Translations under genes and position numbers: made by a program
Part shown: in pieces, positions 1 through 9,420 of the stretch
How positions within the stretch are numbered: position 1 is the stretch's first letter
Layout of the letters: every line of letters starts with the position of its first letter
Notes under the pieces: model-generated
What the model was told of the DNA's origin: nothing
Database searches by the model: none
Seen by the model: only the letters and a program-made list of their open reading frames with translations
Origin: Hyphomonadaceae bacterium
GTDB taxonomy: Bacteria; Pseudomonadota; Alphaproteobacteria; Caulobacterales; Aquidulcibacteraceae
Length of the DNA stretch: 46,794 nt
Direction: 5' to 3'
NCBI GenBank assembly: GCA_016791385.1
Contig: JAEUMR010000059.1
Location: 1 to 46,794, forward strand

Positions 1-1503
1 CGTCATCACCGCCGGGCTCTCATGCACGCCGCCGACATGCGACTCCTCATGCGACGCATGCGCCCCGCCATGGCCGTCCGCCCGGCGCGCGCCGCCACGG
101 TAGTGCCCGAAGAACACCTCCGCCATCTGGCGCGTCATGTAAAACGCCGTCAGGAACGCACCCGCCGCCCCCAGCAGGAACGGCCAGCGCGACGGCGCCC
201 AGCCCCATGCGGCGTGCAGGATCTCGTCCTTGCTCCAGAACCCCGAGAAGAACACCGGCACGCCGGCCAGCGCCATCATGCCGATGGCATAGGTGGCGAA
301 GGTCGCCGGCATCAGCCGACGAAGCCCGCCCATCCAGCGGATGTCCTGCTGCTCATGGCACCCGTGGATCACCGAGCCCGCGCCCAGGAACAGCAGCGCC
401 TTGAAGAAAGCGTGCGTAAAGAGGTGGAACATCGCCGCGTTGTAGGCGCCGACGCCCGCGGCGAAGAACATGTAGCCAAGCTGCGAGCAGGTCGAATAGG
501 CGACGACGCGCTTGATGTCGTTCTGCGCCAAACCCACCGTCGCCGCGAACAGCGCCGTGGTTGCGCCGACGATGGTCACGATCCCCGCCGCGATCGGGGC
601 CATGTGATAGAGTTCGCCCAGGCGGCAGACCATGAACACGCCGGCGGTGACCATCGTCGCGGCGTGGATCAGCGCCGAGACCGGCGTCGGGCCTTCCATC
701 GCATCCGGCAACCACACGTGCAGGAAGAACTGCGCCGATTTGCCCATCGCGCCGATAAACAGAAGCACCGCCACCAGCTCAGCGGCGGGAATGACCAAGT
801 CACCAGCGACCAGCGATTGGTGCGCGAGGCGCTCAAGCTGCCCCGGCACGTCAACGCCATGCACCGCCGCGCCAAACAGCGCCAGATCGCCAGGCGCGGT
901 CGGGAAGAACTTGATCGTGCCCAGGAACAGGAAGCACGCCATGATCCCCAGCGCGAAGCCGAAATCGCCAACCCGGTTGGTGACGAAGGCCTTGATCGCG
1001 GCGTCATTGGCCGAACGCTTCTGAAACCAGAAGCCTATCAGCAGGTACGAGGCGACGCCGACGCCTTCCCAGCCGAAGAACATCTGCAGGAAGTCGTTCG
1101 CCGTCACCAGCGACAGCATCGCGAAAGTGAAGAACGACAGATAGGAGAAGAACCGCGCCCGGTGCGGGTCTTCGGCCATGTACCCGATCGAATAGACGTG
1201 AACCAGGAACGAGACGGTGTTCACGACCACCAGCATGACCGCCGAGAGCGTGTCGATGCGCACGCTCCAGGTCGAGGTGAAGCCGGCGACGTCGATGAAG
1301 CGGAACAGCTCGATCACGCGCTGGGCGCCATCGCCCCAGACAAAACTGATGAAGATCGGCCAAGACAAAACAAGCGACAGGCCGACCGAGGCGGTCGTCA
1401 CCGCCATCGCTGCCTTGTCGCCGATATAACGCTGCAACAGCCCCGCGAACGCCGCTGCGAACAGCGGCCCCAGCACGATCAGGGCTTCGGTCGAGAAAGC
1501 CAC
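1..1503 (-). CDS. nuoL: NADH-quinone oxidoreductase subunit L, C-terminus beyond window
   Basis: Proton-pumping antiporter-like membrane subunit of complex I. The frame opens at a GTG (1503-1501) preceded by GAGGGG about 8 bases upstream, 3 bases after the nuoK stop, and stays open for 501 codons to the window edge. Translation shows classic NuoL segments: VHVYSIGYM (about 101-109), GWEGVGVASYLLIG (144-157), AFVTNRVGDFG (172-182), and HESPAVMT at the edge. NuoL proteins are usually 620-700 residues, so roughly 120-200 are missing, including most of the long lateral helix. Overlapping frames on both strands here are shadows. nuoM and nuoN are expected beyond position 1 but are not visible. Confidence 0.96.
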   Translation of the reverse strand, partial: MAFSTEALIVLGPLFAAAFAGLLQRYIGDKAAMAVTTASVGLSLVLSWPIFISFVWGDGAQRVIELFRFIDVAGFTSTWSVRIDTLSAVMLVVVNTVSFLVHVYSIGYMAEDPHRARFFSYLSFFTFAMLSLVTANDFLQMFFGWEGVGVASYLLIGFWFQKRSANDAAIKAFVTNRVGDFGFALGIMACFLFLGTIKFFPTAPGDLALFGAAVHGVDVPGQLERLAHQSLVAGDLVIPAAELVAVLLFIGAMGKSAQFFLHVWLPDAMEGPTPVSALIHAATMVTAGVFMVCRLGELYHMAPIAAGIVTIVGATTALFAATVGLAQNDIKRVVAYSTCSQLGYMFFAAGVGAYNAAMFHLFTHAFFKALLFLGAGSVIHGCHEQQDIRWMGGLRRLMPATFATYAIGMMALAGVPVFFSGFWSKDEILHAAWGWAPSRWPFLLGAAGAFLTAFYMTRQMAEVFFGHYRGGARRADGHGGAHASHEESHVGGVHESPAVMT

Positions 1504-1506
1504 GCC

Positions 1507-1815
1507 CTAGCCCCTCATCTGATTGATGTCTTCAACCGCGATGTCGCCGCGGTTGCGGAAGTACGTCACGAGAATGGCGAGGCCCACAGCGGCTTCGGCA
1601 GCCGCCACGGTCAGCACCAGCATTGCGAAAATCTGACCTTCGAGGTTCTGCAGGTAGGCCGAGAACGCGACGAGGTTGATATTCACCGCAAGCAGAACCA
1701 GCTCGATCGACATCAGGATGATGATGACGTTCTTACGGTTCACGAAGATGCCGAACACGCCGATCGTGAACAGAGCGGCGGCGACGACGAGATAGTGTGC
1801 GAGCCCGACTTCCAT
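1507..1815 (-). CDS. nuoK: NADH-quinone oxidoreductase subunit K
   Basis: Small three-helix membrane subunit of complex I (102 residues, normal length). It has the family features: hydrophobic helices at about 5-22, 29-50 and 60-86, a conserved membrane Glu in IELVLLAVN, and the stretch [14 protein letters not shown] carrying a second membrane Glu; both Glu residues belong to the proton path in this family. Its ATG overlaps the nuoJ stop by one base (TGATG at 1817-1813), indicating translational coupling. nuoL starts 3 bases after its stop. Confidence 0.97.
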   Translation of the reverse strand: MEVGLAHYLVVAAALFTIGVFGIFVNRKNVIIILMSIELVLLAVNINLVAFSAYLQNLEGQIFAMLVLTVAAAEAAVGLAILVTYFRNRGDIAVEDINQMRG

Positions 1816-2423
1816 CAGCCGATCCCCTGGCCTGGACGGATGTCCTTGAGTTCAACTGCCTCGGAGCGGCGGCGGCCGACCTGGGCGGCGATGTCCTGCT
1901 TCTTCACCCCAGGCCGATGCCGAAGCGTCAGCACGATGGCGCCGATCATGGCCACGAACAGCACTAACCCCGCGAGTTGGAAAACGAGCAGATAGTCGGT
2001 GTAGAGCACCTGCCCGATCGCCTCGGCATTGGTGACTTGGGACGGCTGCGCCGGCGCAAGCCCAATCGGCGCGCCATTGGCGCTCCCCGCCGCACTCGCG
2101 ACAAGCGCCAGCTCGGCAAACAGCGCCAGCGCCACCAGCCCGCCGATGGGCATGTAGGACAAGAAGCCCTGCTTCAATTCGGCAAAGTCGACGTCGAGCA
2201 TCATCACGACGAACAGGAACAGCACCGCGACCGCGCCGACATAGACCACAACCAGCAGCATCGCCAGGAACTCGGCGCCCAACAGCACGAACAACCCCGC
2301 CGACGTGAAGAACGTCAGGATCAGGAACAGCACCGAGTGCACGGGATTGCGCGCAGCAATCACCGCGAACGCCGAAACGACCGCGATAATCGACAGCACA
2401 TAGAAGGCGATGCTCGCCAACAT
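1815..2423 (-). CDS. nuoJ: NADH-quinone oxidoreductase subunit J
   Basis: Membrane subunit J of complex I (202 residues). The N-terminus contains successive hydrophobic helices ([20 protein letters not shown], then [19 protein letters not shown]) and the typical [18 protein letters not shown] segment. This is followed by a periplasm/cytoplasm-facing loop rich in Ala and Pro, a further helix ([21 protein letters not shown]) and a basic C-terminal tail. The stop overlaps the nuoK start. A 64-base gap containing a strong palindrome separates it from nuoI upstream. Confidence 0.95.
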   Translation of the reverse strand: MLASIAFYVLSIIAVVSAFAVIAARNPVHSVLFLILTFFTSAGLFVLLGAEFLAMLLVVVYVGAVAVLFLFVVMMLDVDFAELKQGFLSYMPIGGLVALALFAELALVASAAGSANGAPIGLAPAQPSQVTNAEAIGQVLYTDYLLVFQLAGLVLFVAMIGAIVLTLRHRPGVKKQDIAAQVGRRRSEAVELKDIRPGQGIG

Positions 2424-2481
2424 GCTCTACGCTCTCCCAAGCTCGATGGGCCGACGCCTAGCGCGAGGGGCCCGAAGAAAC

Positions 2482-2503
2482 CGCGCCCTACCGGTAGGGC
2501 GCG
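2482..2503. repeat. 22-bp perfect palindrome at the nuoI stop codon
   Basis: The sequence from 2482 to 2503 is a perfect inverted repeat centred on CCGG; each arm reads CGCGCCCTACC in its own direction. It covers the last codons and stop of nuoI. In mRNA it would form a very stable hairpin in the only sizeable gap (64 bases) within the nuoG-L segment. There is no T-run, so it is not a standard intrinsic terminator; mRNA stabilisation or processing is a possible role. Confidence 0.7.
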
Positions 2504-2976
2504 TCCAGTTCCAAATTCTTGGCGATGGTCCGTTCCCAGCGGTCGCCATTCGCGAGCAGCTTGTCCTTGTCGTAGAACAGCTCTTCGCGGGTCTCGGTGG
2601 CGAACTCCAGGTTCGGGCCTTCAACGATAGCATCCACCGGGCACGCCTCCTGGCAGTAGCCACAATAGATGCACTTCACCATGTCGATGTCGTAGCGGGT
2701 GGTGCGGCGCGAGCCGTCGGCGCGCGGTTCAGCTTCGATCGTGATCGCTTGCGCCGGGCAGATCGCTTCGCACAGCTTGCAGGCGATGCAGCGCTCTTCG
2801 CCATTCGGATAGCGGCGCAGCGCATGCTCGCCGCGGAAGCGCGGGCTCTGCGGGTTGCGCTCGTACGGATAATTGATCGTGGCTTTGCGGCGGAAGAAAT
2901 ACTTCATGCCGAGGGTAAAGCCCCCGATCATGTCGAGCATCAACGCGCCCTTGGCCGCTTGCAGTAAGCGAGACAT
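2488..2976 (-). CDS. nuoI: NADH-quinone oxidoreductase subunit I (2x[4Fe-4S])
   Basis: Ferredoxin-like peripheral-arm subunit passing electrons toward NuoB. It has 162 residues, the usual length in alphaproteobacteria. Two complete cluster-binding motifs are visible: [12 protein letters not shown] (Cys 63, 66, 69, 73) and [12 protein letters not shown] (Cys 102, 105, 108, 112), each with the crossed Cys-Pro of 8Fe ferredoxins. The N-terminal amphipathic segment before the first motif is typical of TYKY/NuoI. The start at 2976 lies 2 bases past the nuoH stop. Confidence 0.97.
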   Translation of the reverse strand: MSRLLQAAKGALMLDMIGGFTLGMKYFFRRKATINYPYERNPQSPRFRGEHALRRYPNGEERCIACKLCEAICPAQAITIEAEPRADGSRRTTRYDIDMVKCIYCGYCQEACPVDAIVEGPNLEFATETREELFYDKDKLLANGDRWERTIAKNLELDAPYR

Positions 2977-2978
2977 CT

Positions 2979-4109
2979 CTAACCTCCCGCCACCGAAGTT
3001 GCGGCGGCCGGCGCCATGAAGGTGACGTAGTAGGCGATGGCGCAGACGGCGGCGAGCGAAGTCGGCAGGAAAATCTTCCAGCCCAGCCGCATCAGCTGGT
3101 CGTAGCGGTAGCGCGGCACGATCGCCTTCACCATCGCGAACATGAAGAACTGGATCCAGATCTTCACGTAAAAGACCAACATCGCCACGACGCCAGTCCA
3201 GAATGGATCGAGCCCCAGGCTCTCAACCGACCCCCACGGCAAATGCCAGCCGCCGAGGAAAAGGATGTTCACCATCGCGCACATCAGCACGATGTTGAGA
3301 TATTCCCCGATCATGAACAGCAGGTACGGCGTCGAGGAATATTCGACCTGGTAGCCGGCGACGAGTTCTGATTCCGCTTCCGGCAAATCGAACGGCGGAC
3401 GGTTGGTTTCCGCCAGCGCCGAAACGAAGAACATCACCAGCATCGCCAGCATGATGACGCCAACGAGGATGTTCGACGGGAATTGCGTGAAATCGAGAAT
3501 GCGGAAGCCGTGCCAGGCCCAAATGCCTGCAGCCTGATTGTCGACGATGGTGGTCAGGTTGAGCGAGCCGACCAGCAAGAGGACGGTGATGATGATGAAG
3601 CCAATCGAGACTTCGTAGCTCACCATCTGCGCTGCGGAGCGCAAACCGCCGAGAAACGGATATTTCGAGTTCGACGCCCAGCCGCCCATGATGATGCCGT
3701 AGACGCCGAGCGATGAGATCGCGAACAGGTAGAGGATGCCGACATTGAGGTCGGCGATCACCACGCCCGGCGCCCAGGGCACCACCGCCCACGAGACGAA
3801 CGCCAGCACGAACGTGATCAGCGGCGCGAGCAGGAACACCGTCTTGTTGGCGCCGGCGGGAATGACGATTTCCTTGAACACGAACTTGAAGAAGTCCGCG
3901 AAGGACTGCAGCAGGCCAAAGGCGCCGACCACGTTCGGGCCTTTGCGCAGCTGCACCGCCGCCCAGACCTTGCGGTCGAACAGCAGCAGGAACGCCAGTG
4001 ACAGCAGCAGCAGGATCGAAATGCCGAGCACCTGGCCCAGCTTCATCAGCCCCCACTCCCATTCGACCGGGAGCGTAATCAGCGGAACGTAATCGACGCT
4101 CGGATTCAT
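2979..4109 (-). CDS. nuoH: NADH-quinone oxidoreductase subunit H
   Basis: Membrane subunit H forms the quinone chamber at the joint of the two complex I arms. The ATG at 4109 (MNPSVDYVP) is chosen because it gives the 4-base ATGA overlap with nuoG and follows AAGGTGG; the frame extends 14 codons further upstream inside nuoG. The predicted 376 residues carry about eight membrane helices and family blocks such as [14 protein letters not shown] (about 59-72), [20 protein letters not shown] and the [20 protein letters not shown] region near the C-terminus. Confidence 0.96.
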   Translation of the reverse strand: MNPSVDYVPLITLPVEWEWGLMKLGQVLGISILLLLSLAFLLLFDRKVWAAVQLRKGPNVVGAFGLLQSFADFFKFVFKEIVIPAGANKTVFLLAPLITFVLAFVSWAVVPWAPGVVIADLNVGILYLFAISSLGVYGIIMGGWASNSKYPFLGGLRSAAQMVSYEVSIGFIIITVLLLVGSLNLTTIVDNQAAGIWAWHGFRILDFTQFPSNILVGVIMLAMLVMFFVSALAETNRPPFDLPEAESELVAGYQVEYSSTPYLLFMIGEYLNIVLMCAMVNILFLGGWHLPWGSVESLGLDPFWTGVVAMLVFYVKIWIQFFMFAMVKAIVPRYRYDQLMRLGWKIFLPTSLAAVCAIAYYVTFMAPAAATSVAGG

Positions 4110-6175
4110 TCCGCAGCCACCTTCATGGCGCCAGCCTTCAGCCGCGAACACTCAGCCATCGTCTTCGAGGCGCGGGCGATCGGATTGGTCAGATAGAAAT
4201 CGGCAATCGGCGTGCGCAGCGGCTCGCTTGAGATTTGTCCCGCCGCGCCGAGTTGCGCGGGATTGAAGCCGGCGGCGTCAGCCGCGCCAGGAGCATAATC
4301 GACGTGCCCGAAAGTCGGATGATCGGCGATCATCTTGGCGCGCAATTGATCGAGCGTGTCGTAGGGCAACGTCTTGCCCATCACCGCCGACAGCGCGCGC
4401 AGGATGGTCCAGTCCTCCTTGGCGTCGCCCTTCGGGAAGGCGGCGCGGTGTCCGTACTGGACGCGGCCCTCGGTGTTGACCCAGGTCGCTTCCTTCTCGG
4501 TGTAGGCCGCGGCCGGCAGGATGATGTCGGCGCGATGCGCGCCCGCATCGCCGTGCGTGCCGAGATAAATGACCTTGCCGCCCTTCGGTAGCGCCACTTC
4601 ATCGACGCCCAGCAGCAGCAGCGTGTCCAAGCCGCCGGCCAGCATCTCGCGTGCGCTCTTGCCGCCCGCGCCCGGCAGGAAGCCGAGATCGAGGCCGCCA
4701 ACGCGCGCTGCAGCCGTGTGCAGCACGTTGAAGCCGTTCCAGCCTTCGCGCACGACATTGGCGCTGGTCGCGAACTCGCCGACCGCACGCAGCACAGCAG
4801 CGCCGTCCGCCCGCGCCAGCGCGCCGATGCCGACGATGATCATCGGCTTCTGCGCAGCGCGCAGCTTGTCGGCGATCTTGCCGAGGTCCGCGCTCGCCAG
4901 CGTCGCACCTAGGTGCGCGTAAGGATAAGTGAGTTCCGCTGCCTCGCCGATCAGCGCGACATCAGCACCGCGCGCCCAGGCCTTGCGCAGCCGCGCATTC
5001 AGCACCGGCGCTTCGACACGCGGGTTGGCGCCGATCAGCAGGATCGCGTCGGCCTCATCGATGCCGGCGACGGTCGAGTTGAACAGATAGCCCTGGCGCG
5101 GGCCGCCACCGATCGCGGCGCCGTCCGGACGGCAATCGAGATTGGGCGAGCCGAGCGCGCGGAAGAGATCGAGCGTCGCCTTCATGCTCTCGGCGCAAGC
5201 CAGATCGCCGGCGATGGCGCCGATCTTCTTGGCGTCGCCGGAGAGCGCCCGCGCCGCTGCTTGCAGCGCTTCATCCCACGAGGCGGCGCGCAGTTTGCCG
5301 TTCTCGCGAATGTACGGCCGGTCAAGCCGCTGGCGTGAAAGCCCGTCTTCGGCGTACCGGGTTTTGTCAGAGATCCACTCTTCGTTGATCTCTTCGTTCA
5401 CGCGCGGCAGCACACGCAGGACCGCATCGCCGCGCGCATCGACGCGAATATTGGAGCCGAGCGCATCCATGACGTCGACGCTTTCGGTCTTGGTCAATTC
5501 CCACGGCCGCGCATTGAATGCGTACGGCTTGGAGGTCAGCGCGCCGACCGGGCACAGGTCGATGACGTTGGCCGACAGCTCGCTGGTCACCGCCGATTCA
5601 AGGTACGTGGTGATTTCCATGTCCTCGCCGCGGCCGGTGGCGCCGATCTGCGGCGAGCCGGCCACTTCGGTGATGAAGCGAACGCAGCGCGTGCACTGGA
5701 TGCACCGCGTCATCACTGTCTTGATGAGCGGGCCCATGTATTTCTCTTCGACCGCGCGCTTGTTCTCATCGAAGCGCGAGCCGCCGCGGCCGTAAGCGAC
5801 GGCCTGATCTTGCAGGTCGCATTCCCCGCCTTGGTCACAGATCGGGCAATCGAGCGGGTGATTGATGAGCAGGAACTCCATCACCCCGTTGCGCGCCTTC
5901 TTGACGGTGTCGCTCTTGGTGACGAGTTCGTTGAGCAAATTATCGCGCGGCGGGGGCAGATCGCGCACTTGCTGCGCGCAGCTCGCGACGGGCTTGGGAC
6001 CTGATTTGCCGCCGACCTTCACCTCGATCAGGCACATGCGGCAATTGCCGGCGATCGACAGGCGCTCGTGGTAGCAGAAGCGCGGAATCTCGGCGCCCGC
6101 GCTTTCGCACGCCTGCAGCAACGTAAATTCCGGTGGAACGTCGACTTCAACGCCGTCGACGAGAATCTTCGTCAT
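4106..6175 (-). CDS. nuoG: NADH-quinone oxidoreductase subunit G
   Basis: The 75-kDa Fe-S subunit of the peripheral arm; 689 residues from [11 protein letters not shown]. An open extension of 68 codons upstream is low-complexity Arg/Ala-rich and unlike the family, so it is excluded, although no strong ribosome site precedes 6175. Cluster ligands are visible: [2Fe-2S] Cys 34, 45, 48 and 66; [4Fe-4S] His 106 with Cys 110, 113 and 119; [4Fe-4S] Cys 158, 161, 164 and 208. A molybdopterin-oxidoreductase-like fold follows. The gene is separated from nuoF by about 1.7 kb of non-nuo genes, so it may need its own promoter in 6176-6311. Confidence 0.95.
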   Translation of the reverse strand: MTKILVDGVEVDVPPEFTLLQACESAGAEIPRFCYHERLSIAGNCRMCLIEVKVGGKSGPKPVASCAQQVRDLPPPRDNLLNELVTKSDTVKKARNGVMEFLLINHPLDCPICDQGGECDLQDQAVAYGRGGSRFDENKRAVEEKYMGPLIKTVMTRCIQCTRCVRFITEVAGSPQIGATGRGEDMEITTYLESAVTSELSANVIDLCPVGALTSKPYAFNARPWELTKTESVDVMDALGSNIRVDARGDAVLRVLPRVNEEINEEWISDKTRYAEDGLSRQRLDRPYIRENGKLRAASWDEALQAAARALSGDAKKIGAIAGDLACAESMKATLDLFRALGSPNLDCRPDGAAIGGGPRQGYLFNSTVAGIDEADAILLIGANPRVEAPVLNARLRKAWARGADVALIGEAAELTYPYAHLGATLASADLGKIADKLRAAQKPMIIVGIGALARADGAAVLRAVGEFATSANVVREGWNGFNVLHTAAARVGGLDLGFLPGAGGKSAREMLAGGLDTLLLLGVDEVALPKGGKVIYLGTHGDAGAHRADIILPAAAYTEKEATWVNTEGRVQYGHRAAFPKGDAKEDWTILRALSAVMGKTLPYDTLDQLRAKMIADHPTFGHVDYAPGAADAAGFNPAQLGAAGQISSEPLRTPIADFYLTNPIARASKTMAECSRLKAGAMKVAAE

Positions 6176-6311
6176 GCCAAGTCCGCTTTCGCGCACGCGC
6201 ATGGACGATTTATTGCGTCGCCGCAAGAGGCGCCCGGGCCGCAGGAGCCCCCGCGCGACGGACAACGCCGCCGAGCCCCGTTCAAGCCACAGAGGGAACG
6301 GAGGCTCAGCA

Positions 6312-6665
6312 ATGAAGTCAGCATTTTTCAGAGGTCTGGCGGCAGCGGCCGCGCTCGCCCTGACCGCCGCGTGCGCCACAGATTATGACAATAATCCGCC
6401 TGGCCCTCGGGGCGGTCCCGGAACGAATTGGGAGAACCCGCCGGGCCGTCGCGGCGGCCCCGGCGCATCGCCCGATTATCGGCCGTGGCGGCATACCTAT
6501 GTCGATGGCGTCGTCTGGGTCTGGCACCCGCATAATGGATGTTGGTTCCGCGATCCCGACCAGAACCCGCCGGGCCGGCGTGGAGGCCTCGGCACGAACT
6601 GGGAAAACCCACCGGGCCCGATCGGCGGGCCGGGCGCCTCGCCCGACCGGCGCGTGTGTTCCTGA
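6312..6665 (+). CDS. Pro/Gly-repeat lipoprotein, function unknown
   Basis: 117 residues, opposite in strand to the surrounding nuo genes. GGAGG at 6300-6304 sits 7 bases before the ATG, a strong ribosome site. The N-terminus is a lipoprotein-type signal (basic MKSAFFRG, hydrophobic Ala/Leu stretch, LTAAC). The mature part has two copies of a unit of form NPPGxRGGxGTNWENPPG followed by xxGGPGASPD, separated by a Trp/His-rich linker (YVDGVVWVWHPHNGCWFRDP). This suggests an exported, extended, possibly wall- or outer-membrane-associated protein. I do not recognise a characterised family. It is divergent from nuoG with 136 bases between the two starts. Confidence 0.8.
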   Translation: MKSAFFRGLAAAAALALTAACATDYDNNPPGPRGGPGTNWENPPGRRGGPGASPDYRPWRHTYVDGVVWVWHPHNGCWFRDPDQNPPGRRGGLGTNWENPPGPIGGPGASPDRRVCS

Positions 6666-6729
6666 CGCAAGACGGTGGATGGGGCGGCGCCAACCGCCGC
6701 TCCGTCCCGCGATCAATTGCGACTAGTTC

Positions 6730-7533
6730 TCATGTGGGCCGTAGCCGCCGCGCGAAGAACGCGATGATCTCATCGACCTTCTGCCGCGTCAGCGAGCCCT
6801 GCTCGTCAATCAGATGGGTGGTCACGACCGAGTGCGGATTGGGATTGAAGGTGTCGGGCTTGGCGGCCGAGTCCGGCAGCGCCTCGCCTTCGAAACGATC
6901 GCCGAAATGTTGCTTCAGCGTGCGGAAACGGGCCTCGCGGCAGAGACGATCCCCTTCGAAGCGATAACCGCGGACGGTCAGGTCTTCCCGCTGCAGCCGC
7001 TCTCGGATCGCTGTCGCATCCTCGGGTGCGAGCCCCAGTCCGCCGGGATGCGTGATCGGCAAAGATGGCTGGCACATCACAGGCGCGAGCGTCGCCTTCT
7101 CCACCATCATCGCCAACGCGAAATTGCCGGTCAGGCACATACCGATGGCGCCGACGCCGGGCCCGCCGCTTTCGGCGTGCGCGACCGCAGCCAGGTCCTT
7201 CAGCCAATCGACGATCGGGCTGGTCTTGTCTGCGGCCAGTACGGCGAACTCACGCGCTATGCAGGCCCGCAGTGACGATTGCAGCACATAGCCCGGCCCG
7301 TTCGGCTTGCCGGGCGAACCAAGCAGCGAGGGCAAATAGACGCGAAAGCCGGCGTCGCGAACCCAGCGCGCGAAGCGCGCCACTTCCGGCGTGATGCCGG
7401 GAATCTCGTGAATGACAATGACGGCCGGGCCGTCCCCCGCGATGAGCACGTCGCGCGTCCAGTCGCGGAAATGCAGCCTGCGGCGCTCGAAATCCGCGAG
7501 CTTGTCCCAAGTCTCGCTGACGCCCTTGGCCAT
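6730..7533 (-). CDS. Dienelactone hydrolase family protein
   Basis: Cytoplasmic alpha/beta-hydrolase, 267 residues. The pattern fits the dienelactone hydrolase family: VIHEIPG near the start (the Glu that activates the nucleophile), GMCLTG around residue 130 (Cys nucleophile in a G-x-C-x-x-G elbow), and a C-terminal NPHSVVT that could supply the catalytic His. Family members cleave dienelactone in chloroaromatic degradation, but many are general hydrolases of unknown substrate. It lies 19 bases downstream of the YciI-like gene, so it is probably co-transcribed with the nuoA-F part of the complex I operon. Confidence 0.85.
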   Translation of the reverse strand: MAKGVSETWDKLADFERRRLHFRDWTRDVLIAGDGPAVIVIHEIPGITPEVARFARWVRDAGFRVYLPSLLGSPGKPNGPGYVLQSSLRACIAREFAVLAADKTSPIVDWLKDLAAVAHAESGGPGVGAIGMCLTGNFALAMMVEKATLAPVMCQPSLPITHPGGLGLAPEDATAIRERLQREDLTVRGYRFEGDRLCREARFRTLKQHFGDRFEGEALPDSAAKPDTFNPNPHSVVTTHLIDEQGSLTRQKVDEIIAFFARRLRPT

Positions 7534-7552
7534 CGCCGCCCCCGCTCGCGCG

Positions 7553-7852
7553 TCAGACTTTTGTCAGCGCGTTCGTGCCCACGACCGCAACCCACTCGCG
7601 CACGCGCCAGGATTTGACGACGCCATTGGTTACGTACGGATCGGCGCGCGCGAAATCTTCGGCGACCTGCGGGCTCTCACCTCTAAACAGCAGCAGCCCA
7701 AACGGGGGATCATCGTTCGGCACGGCGCCGCCAAGCTCAAGCTCGCCCCGCTCCGTCGCGGCACGCGCCAGCTCCAGGTGCGCGGGCCGCAGCGGTGTGC
7801 GCTTTTCCAGATAATCTGGGACGTAATCGTAGATGAGGAGGAAGTGTTTCAT
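7553..7852 (-). CDS. YciI-like (YCII domain) protein
   Basis: 99 residues beginning [18 protein letters not shown], with a dimeric alpha+beta-barrel pattern typical of the YCII family: an N-terminal beta strand, R-P-A-H-L helix start, GGAVPNDDPPFGLLLF, and the DPYVTNGVVKSWRVREW C-terminal block. YCII proteins are small, mostly uncharacterised enzymes or binding proteins. Its ATG overlaps the nuoF stop by one base (TGATG), so it is likely translated by ribosomes finishing nuoF. The open frame extends far upstream inside nuoF but that part is a shadow. Confidence 0.88.
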   Translation of the reverse strand: MKHFLLIYDYVPDYLEKRTPLRPAHLELARAATERGELELGGAVPNDDPPFGLLLFRGESPQVAEDFARADPYVTNGVVKSWRVREWVAVVGTNALTKV

Positions 7853-9162
7853 CACTCCGCCGCCACCGCAGGCGTGCGCACGACGTGGAAGCCCTTTGCC
7901 GCGCGGTAGCGATCGATGCGCTGTTCGATCTCGCCGCGGAAATGGCGGATGAGGCCTTGGATCGGCCACGCGGCCGCATCGCCGAGCGCACAAATGGTGT
8001 GGCCTTCGACTTGGCTGGCAACGTCGAGCAGAAGATCGATCTCGCTGTGCTCGGCCTCGCCCTTGGCCATGCGTTCGAGCACGCGCCACATCCAGCCGGT
8101 GCCTTCCCGGCACGGCGTGCACTGACCGCAGCTTTCGTGCTTGTAGAAATACGCAATGCGGGCGATCGCGCGGATGAGATCGGTCGATTGATCCATCACG
8201 ATCACCGCTGCCGTGCCCAGGCCCGATTTCAACGCTGACAGCGAGTCGAAATCCATCAGCACGGTTTCGGCTTCGTGCGCGGGGATCATCCGCACCGACG
8301 AGCCGCCCGGAATCACCGCTTTCAGATTGCCCCAACCGCCGCGCACGCCGCCGCAATGCTCTTCGATCAGCTGTTTGAGCGGAATGCTCATCGCCTCTTC
8401 GACATTGCACGGCTTGTTCACGTGGCCGGAGATGCAGAACACCTTCGTGCCGGTGTTGTTGGCGCGGCCGATGCCGGCGAACCACTTGGCCCCGCGGCGG
8501 ATGATCGTCGGCGCCACCGCGATCGATTCCACGTTGTTGACGGTGGTGGGGCAGCCATAGAGGCCGACATTGGCCGGGAACGGCGGCTTCAGCCGCGGCT
8601 GACCCTTCTTGCCTTCAAGGCTTTCCAGCAGCGCCGTCTCTTCGCCGCAAATATAAGCGCCGCCGCCATGGTGGACGTAGCAATCGAAGTCCCAGCCGTG
8701 GACGTTGTTCTTGCCGATCAGCTTGGCGGCGTAAGCCTCCGCGATCGCCCGCTCGAGCGCTTCGCGCTCAGCCACGTATTCGCCGCGGATATAGATGTAA
8801 CAAGCGTGCGCCTGCATCGCGAACGAGGCGACAAGGCAGCCTTCGATCAACAGGTGCGGATCGTGGCGCATGATGTCGCGGTCTTTGCACGTGCCCGGCT
8901 CGGACTCGTCGGCATTGACGACGAGATAATGCGGCCGGTCCTTCACCTCTTTGGGCATGAACGACCATTTCAGGCCGGTCGGGAAGCCCGCGCCGCCGCG
9001 GCCGCGTAAGCCGGAATCCTTGAGCTGCTGGATGATCCAGTCACGCCCCGCGTCGAGCATGTCCTTGGTGCCGTTCCAGGCCCCGCGCTTCTTCGCGCTC
9101 TCCAGGTCAGCGCCCTGCCGACCGTAGAGATTGAGGAAGATGCGATCCTTATCCGCGAGCAT
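7852..9162 (-). CDS. nuoF: NADH-quinone oxidoreductase subunit F (NADH/FMN subunit)
   Basis: Entry point of electrons into complex I: binds NADH, FMN and one [4Fe-4S] cluster (N3). 436 residues, normal length. [13 protein letters not shown] (about 51-63) is the FMN/NADH-binding glycine-rich loop; [17 protein letters not shown] follows at about 79-95; [11 protein letters not shown] (344-354) gives cluster Cys 345, 348 and 351, with a fourth Cys near 391 in HTICALGD. Upstream is the small 84-residue gene; downstream the YciI-like gene overlaps its stop codon. Confidence 0.97.
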   Translation of the reverse strand: MLADKDRIFLNLYGRQGADLESAKKRGAWNGTKDMLDAGRDWIIQQLKDSGLRGRGGAGFPTGLKWSFMPKEVKDRPHYLVVNADESEPGTCKDRDIMRHDPHLLIEGCLVASFAMQAHACYIYIRGEYVAEREALERAIAEAYAAKLIGKNNVHGWDFDCYVHHGGGAYICGEETALLESLEGKKGQPRLKPPFPANVGLYGCPTTVNNVESIAVAPTIIRRGAKWFAGIGRANNTGTKVFCISGHVNKPCNVEEAMSIPLKQLIEEHCGGVRGGWGNLKAVIPGGSSVRMIPAHEAETVLMDFDSLSALKSGLGTAAVIVMDQSTDLIRAIARIAYFYKHESCGQCTPCREGTGWMWRVLERMAKGEAEHSEIDLLLDVASQVEGHTICALGDAAAWPIQGLIRHFRGEIEQRIDRYRAAKGFHVVRTPAVAAE

Positions 9163-9165
9163 GCG

Positions 9166-9420
9166 CTACCTTCTCGAACCAAAAACCATGAACAGCCGCA
9201 GCCCGAACCACAAAGCGCCGATGGCGGGCGCGGCCACGTAACCGCTGGTCAGCGGAAGCCTCTCCACCAGCCCCATGTAAAGCGCAAGCCCGAGCAGCCC
9301 CAGCGTCAACGCCGCATAGAGCACCAGCACCACCGGCCGCGTGCCGCCCTTGAACGGCTGCGGCTCGAACGGCAGTCGCGCCTTCACGCGCGGCTCGCGC
9401 GAGGGCGGCTCCGCGCTCAC
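9166..9420 (-). CDS. Small two-helix membrane protein within nuo operon
   Basis: 84 residues starting with GTG at 9420; the GTGA at 9420-9417 overlaps the nuoE stop by 4 bases, and its own stop is 3 bases before the nuoF start. The first 28 residues are charged and Pro-rich, followed by two probable membrane helices (about 29-47 and 61-80) and a short basic tail GSRR. No known complex I subunit in bacteria matches it by eye. Its position suggests a lineage-specific assembly factor or accessory subunit, which is inference from location only. Confidence 0.75.
   Translation of the reverse strand: MSAEPPSREPRVKARLPFEPQPFKGGTRPVVLVLYAALTLGLLGLALYMGLVERLPLTSGYVAAPAIGALWFGLRLFMVFGSRR

Noticed and set aside
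22-1995. Long plus-strand open frame (657 codons) antisense to nuoL, nuoK and nuoJ
   Set aside because: Arg/His/Gln-rich composition typical of an antisense frame in GC-rich DNA; the minus strand encodes clear NuoL, K and J.
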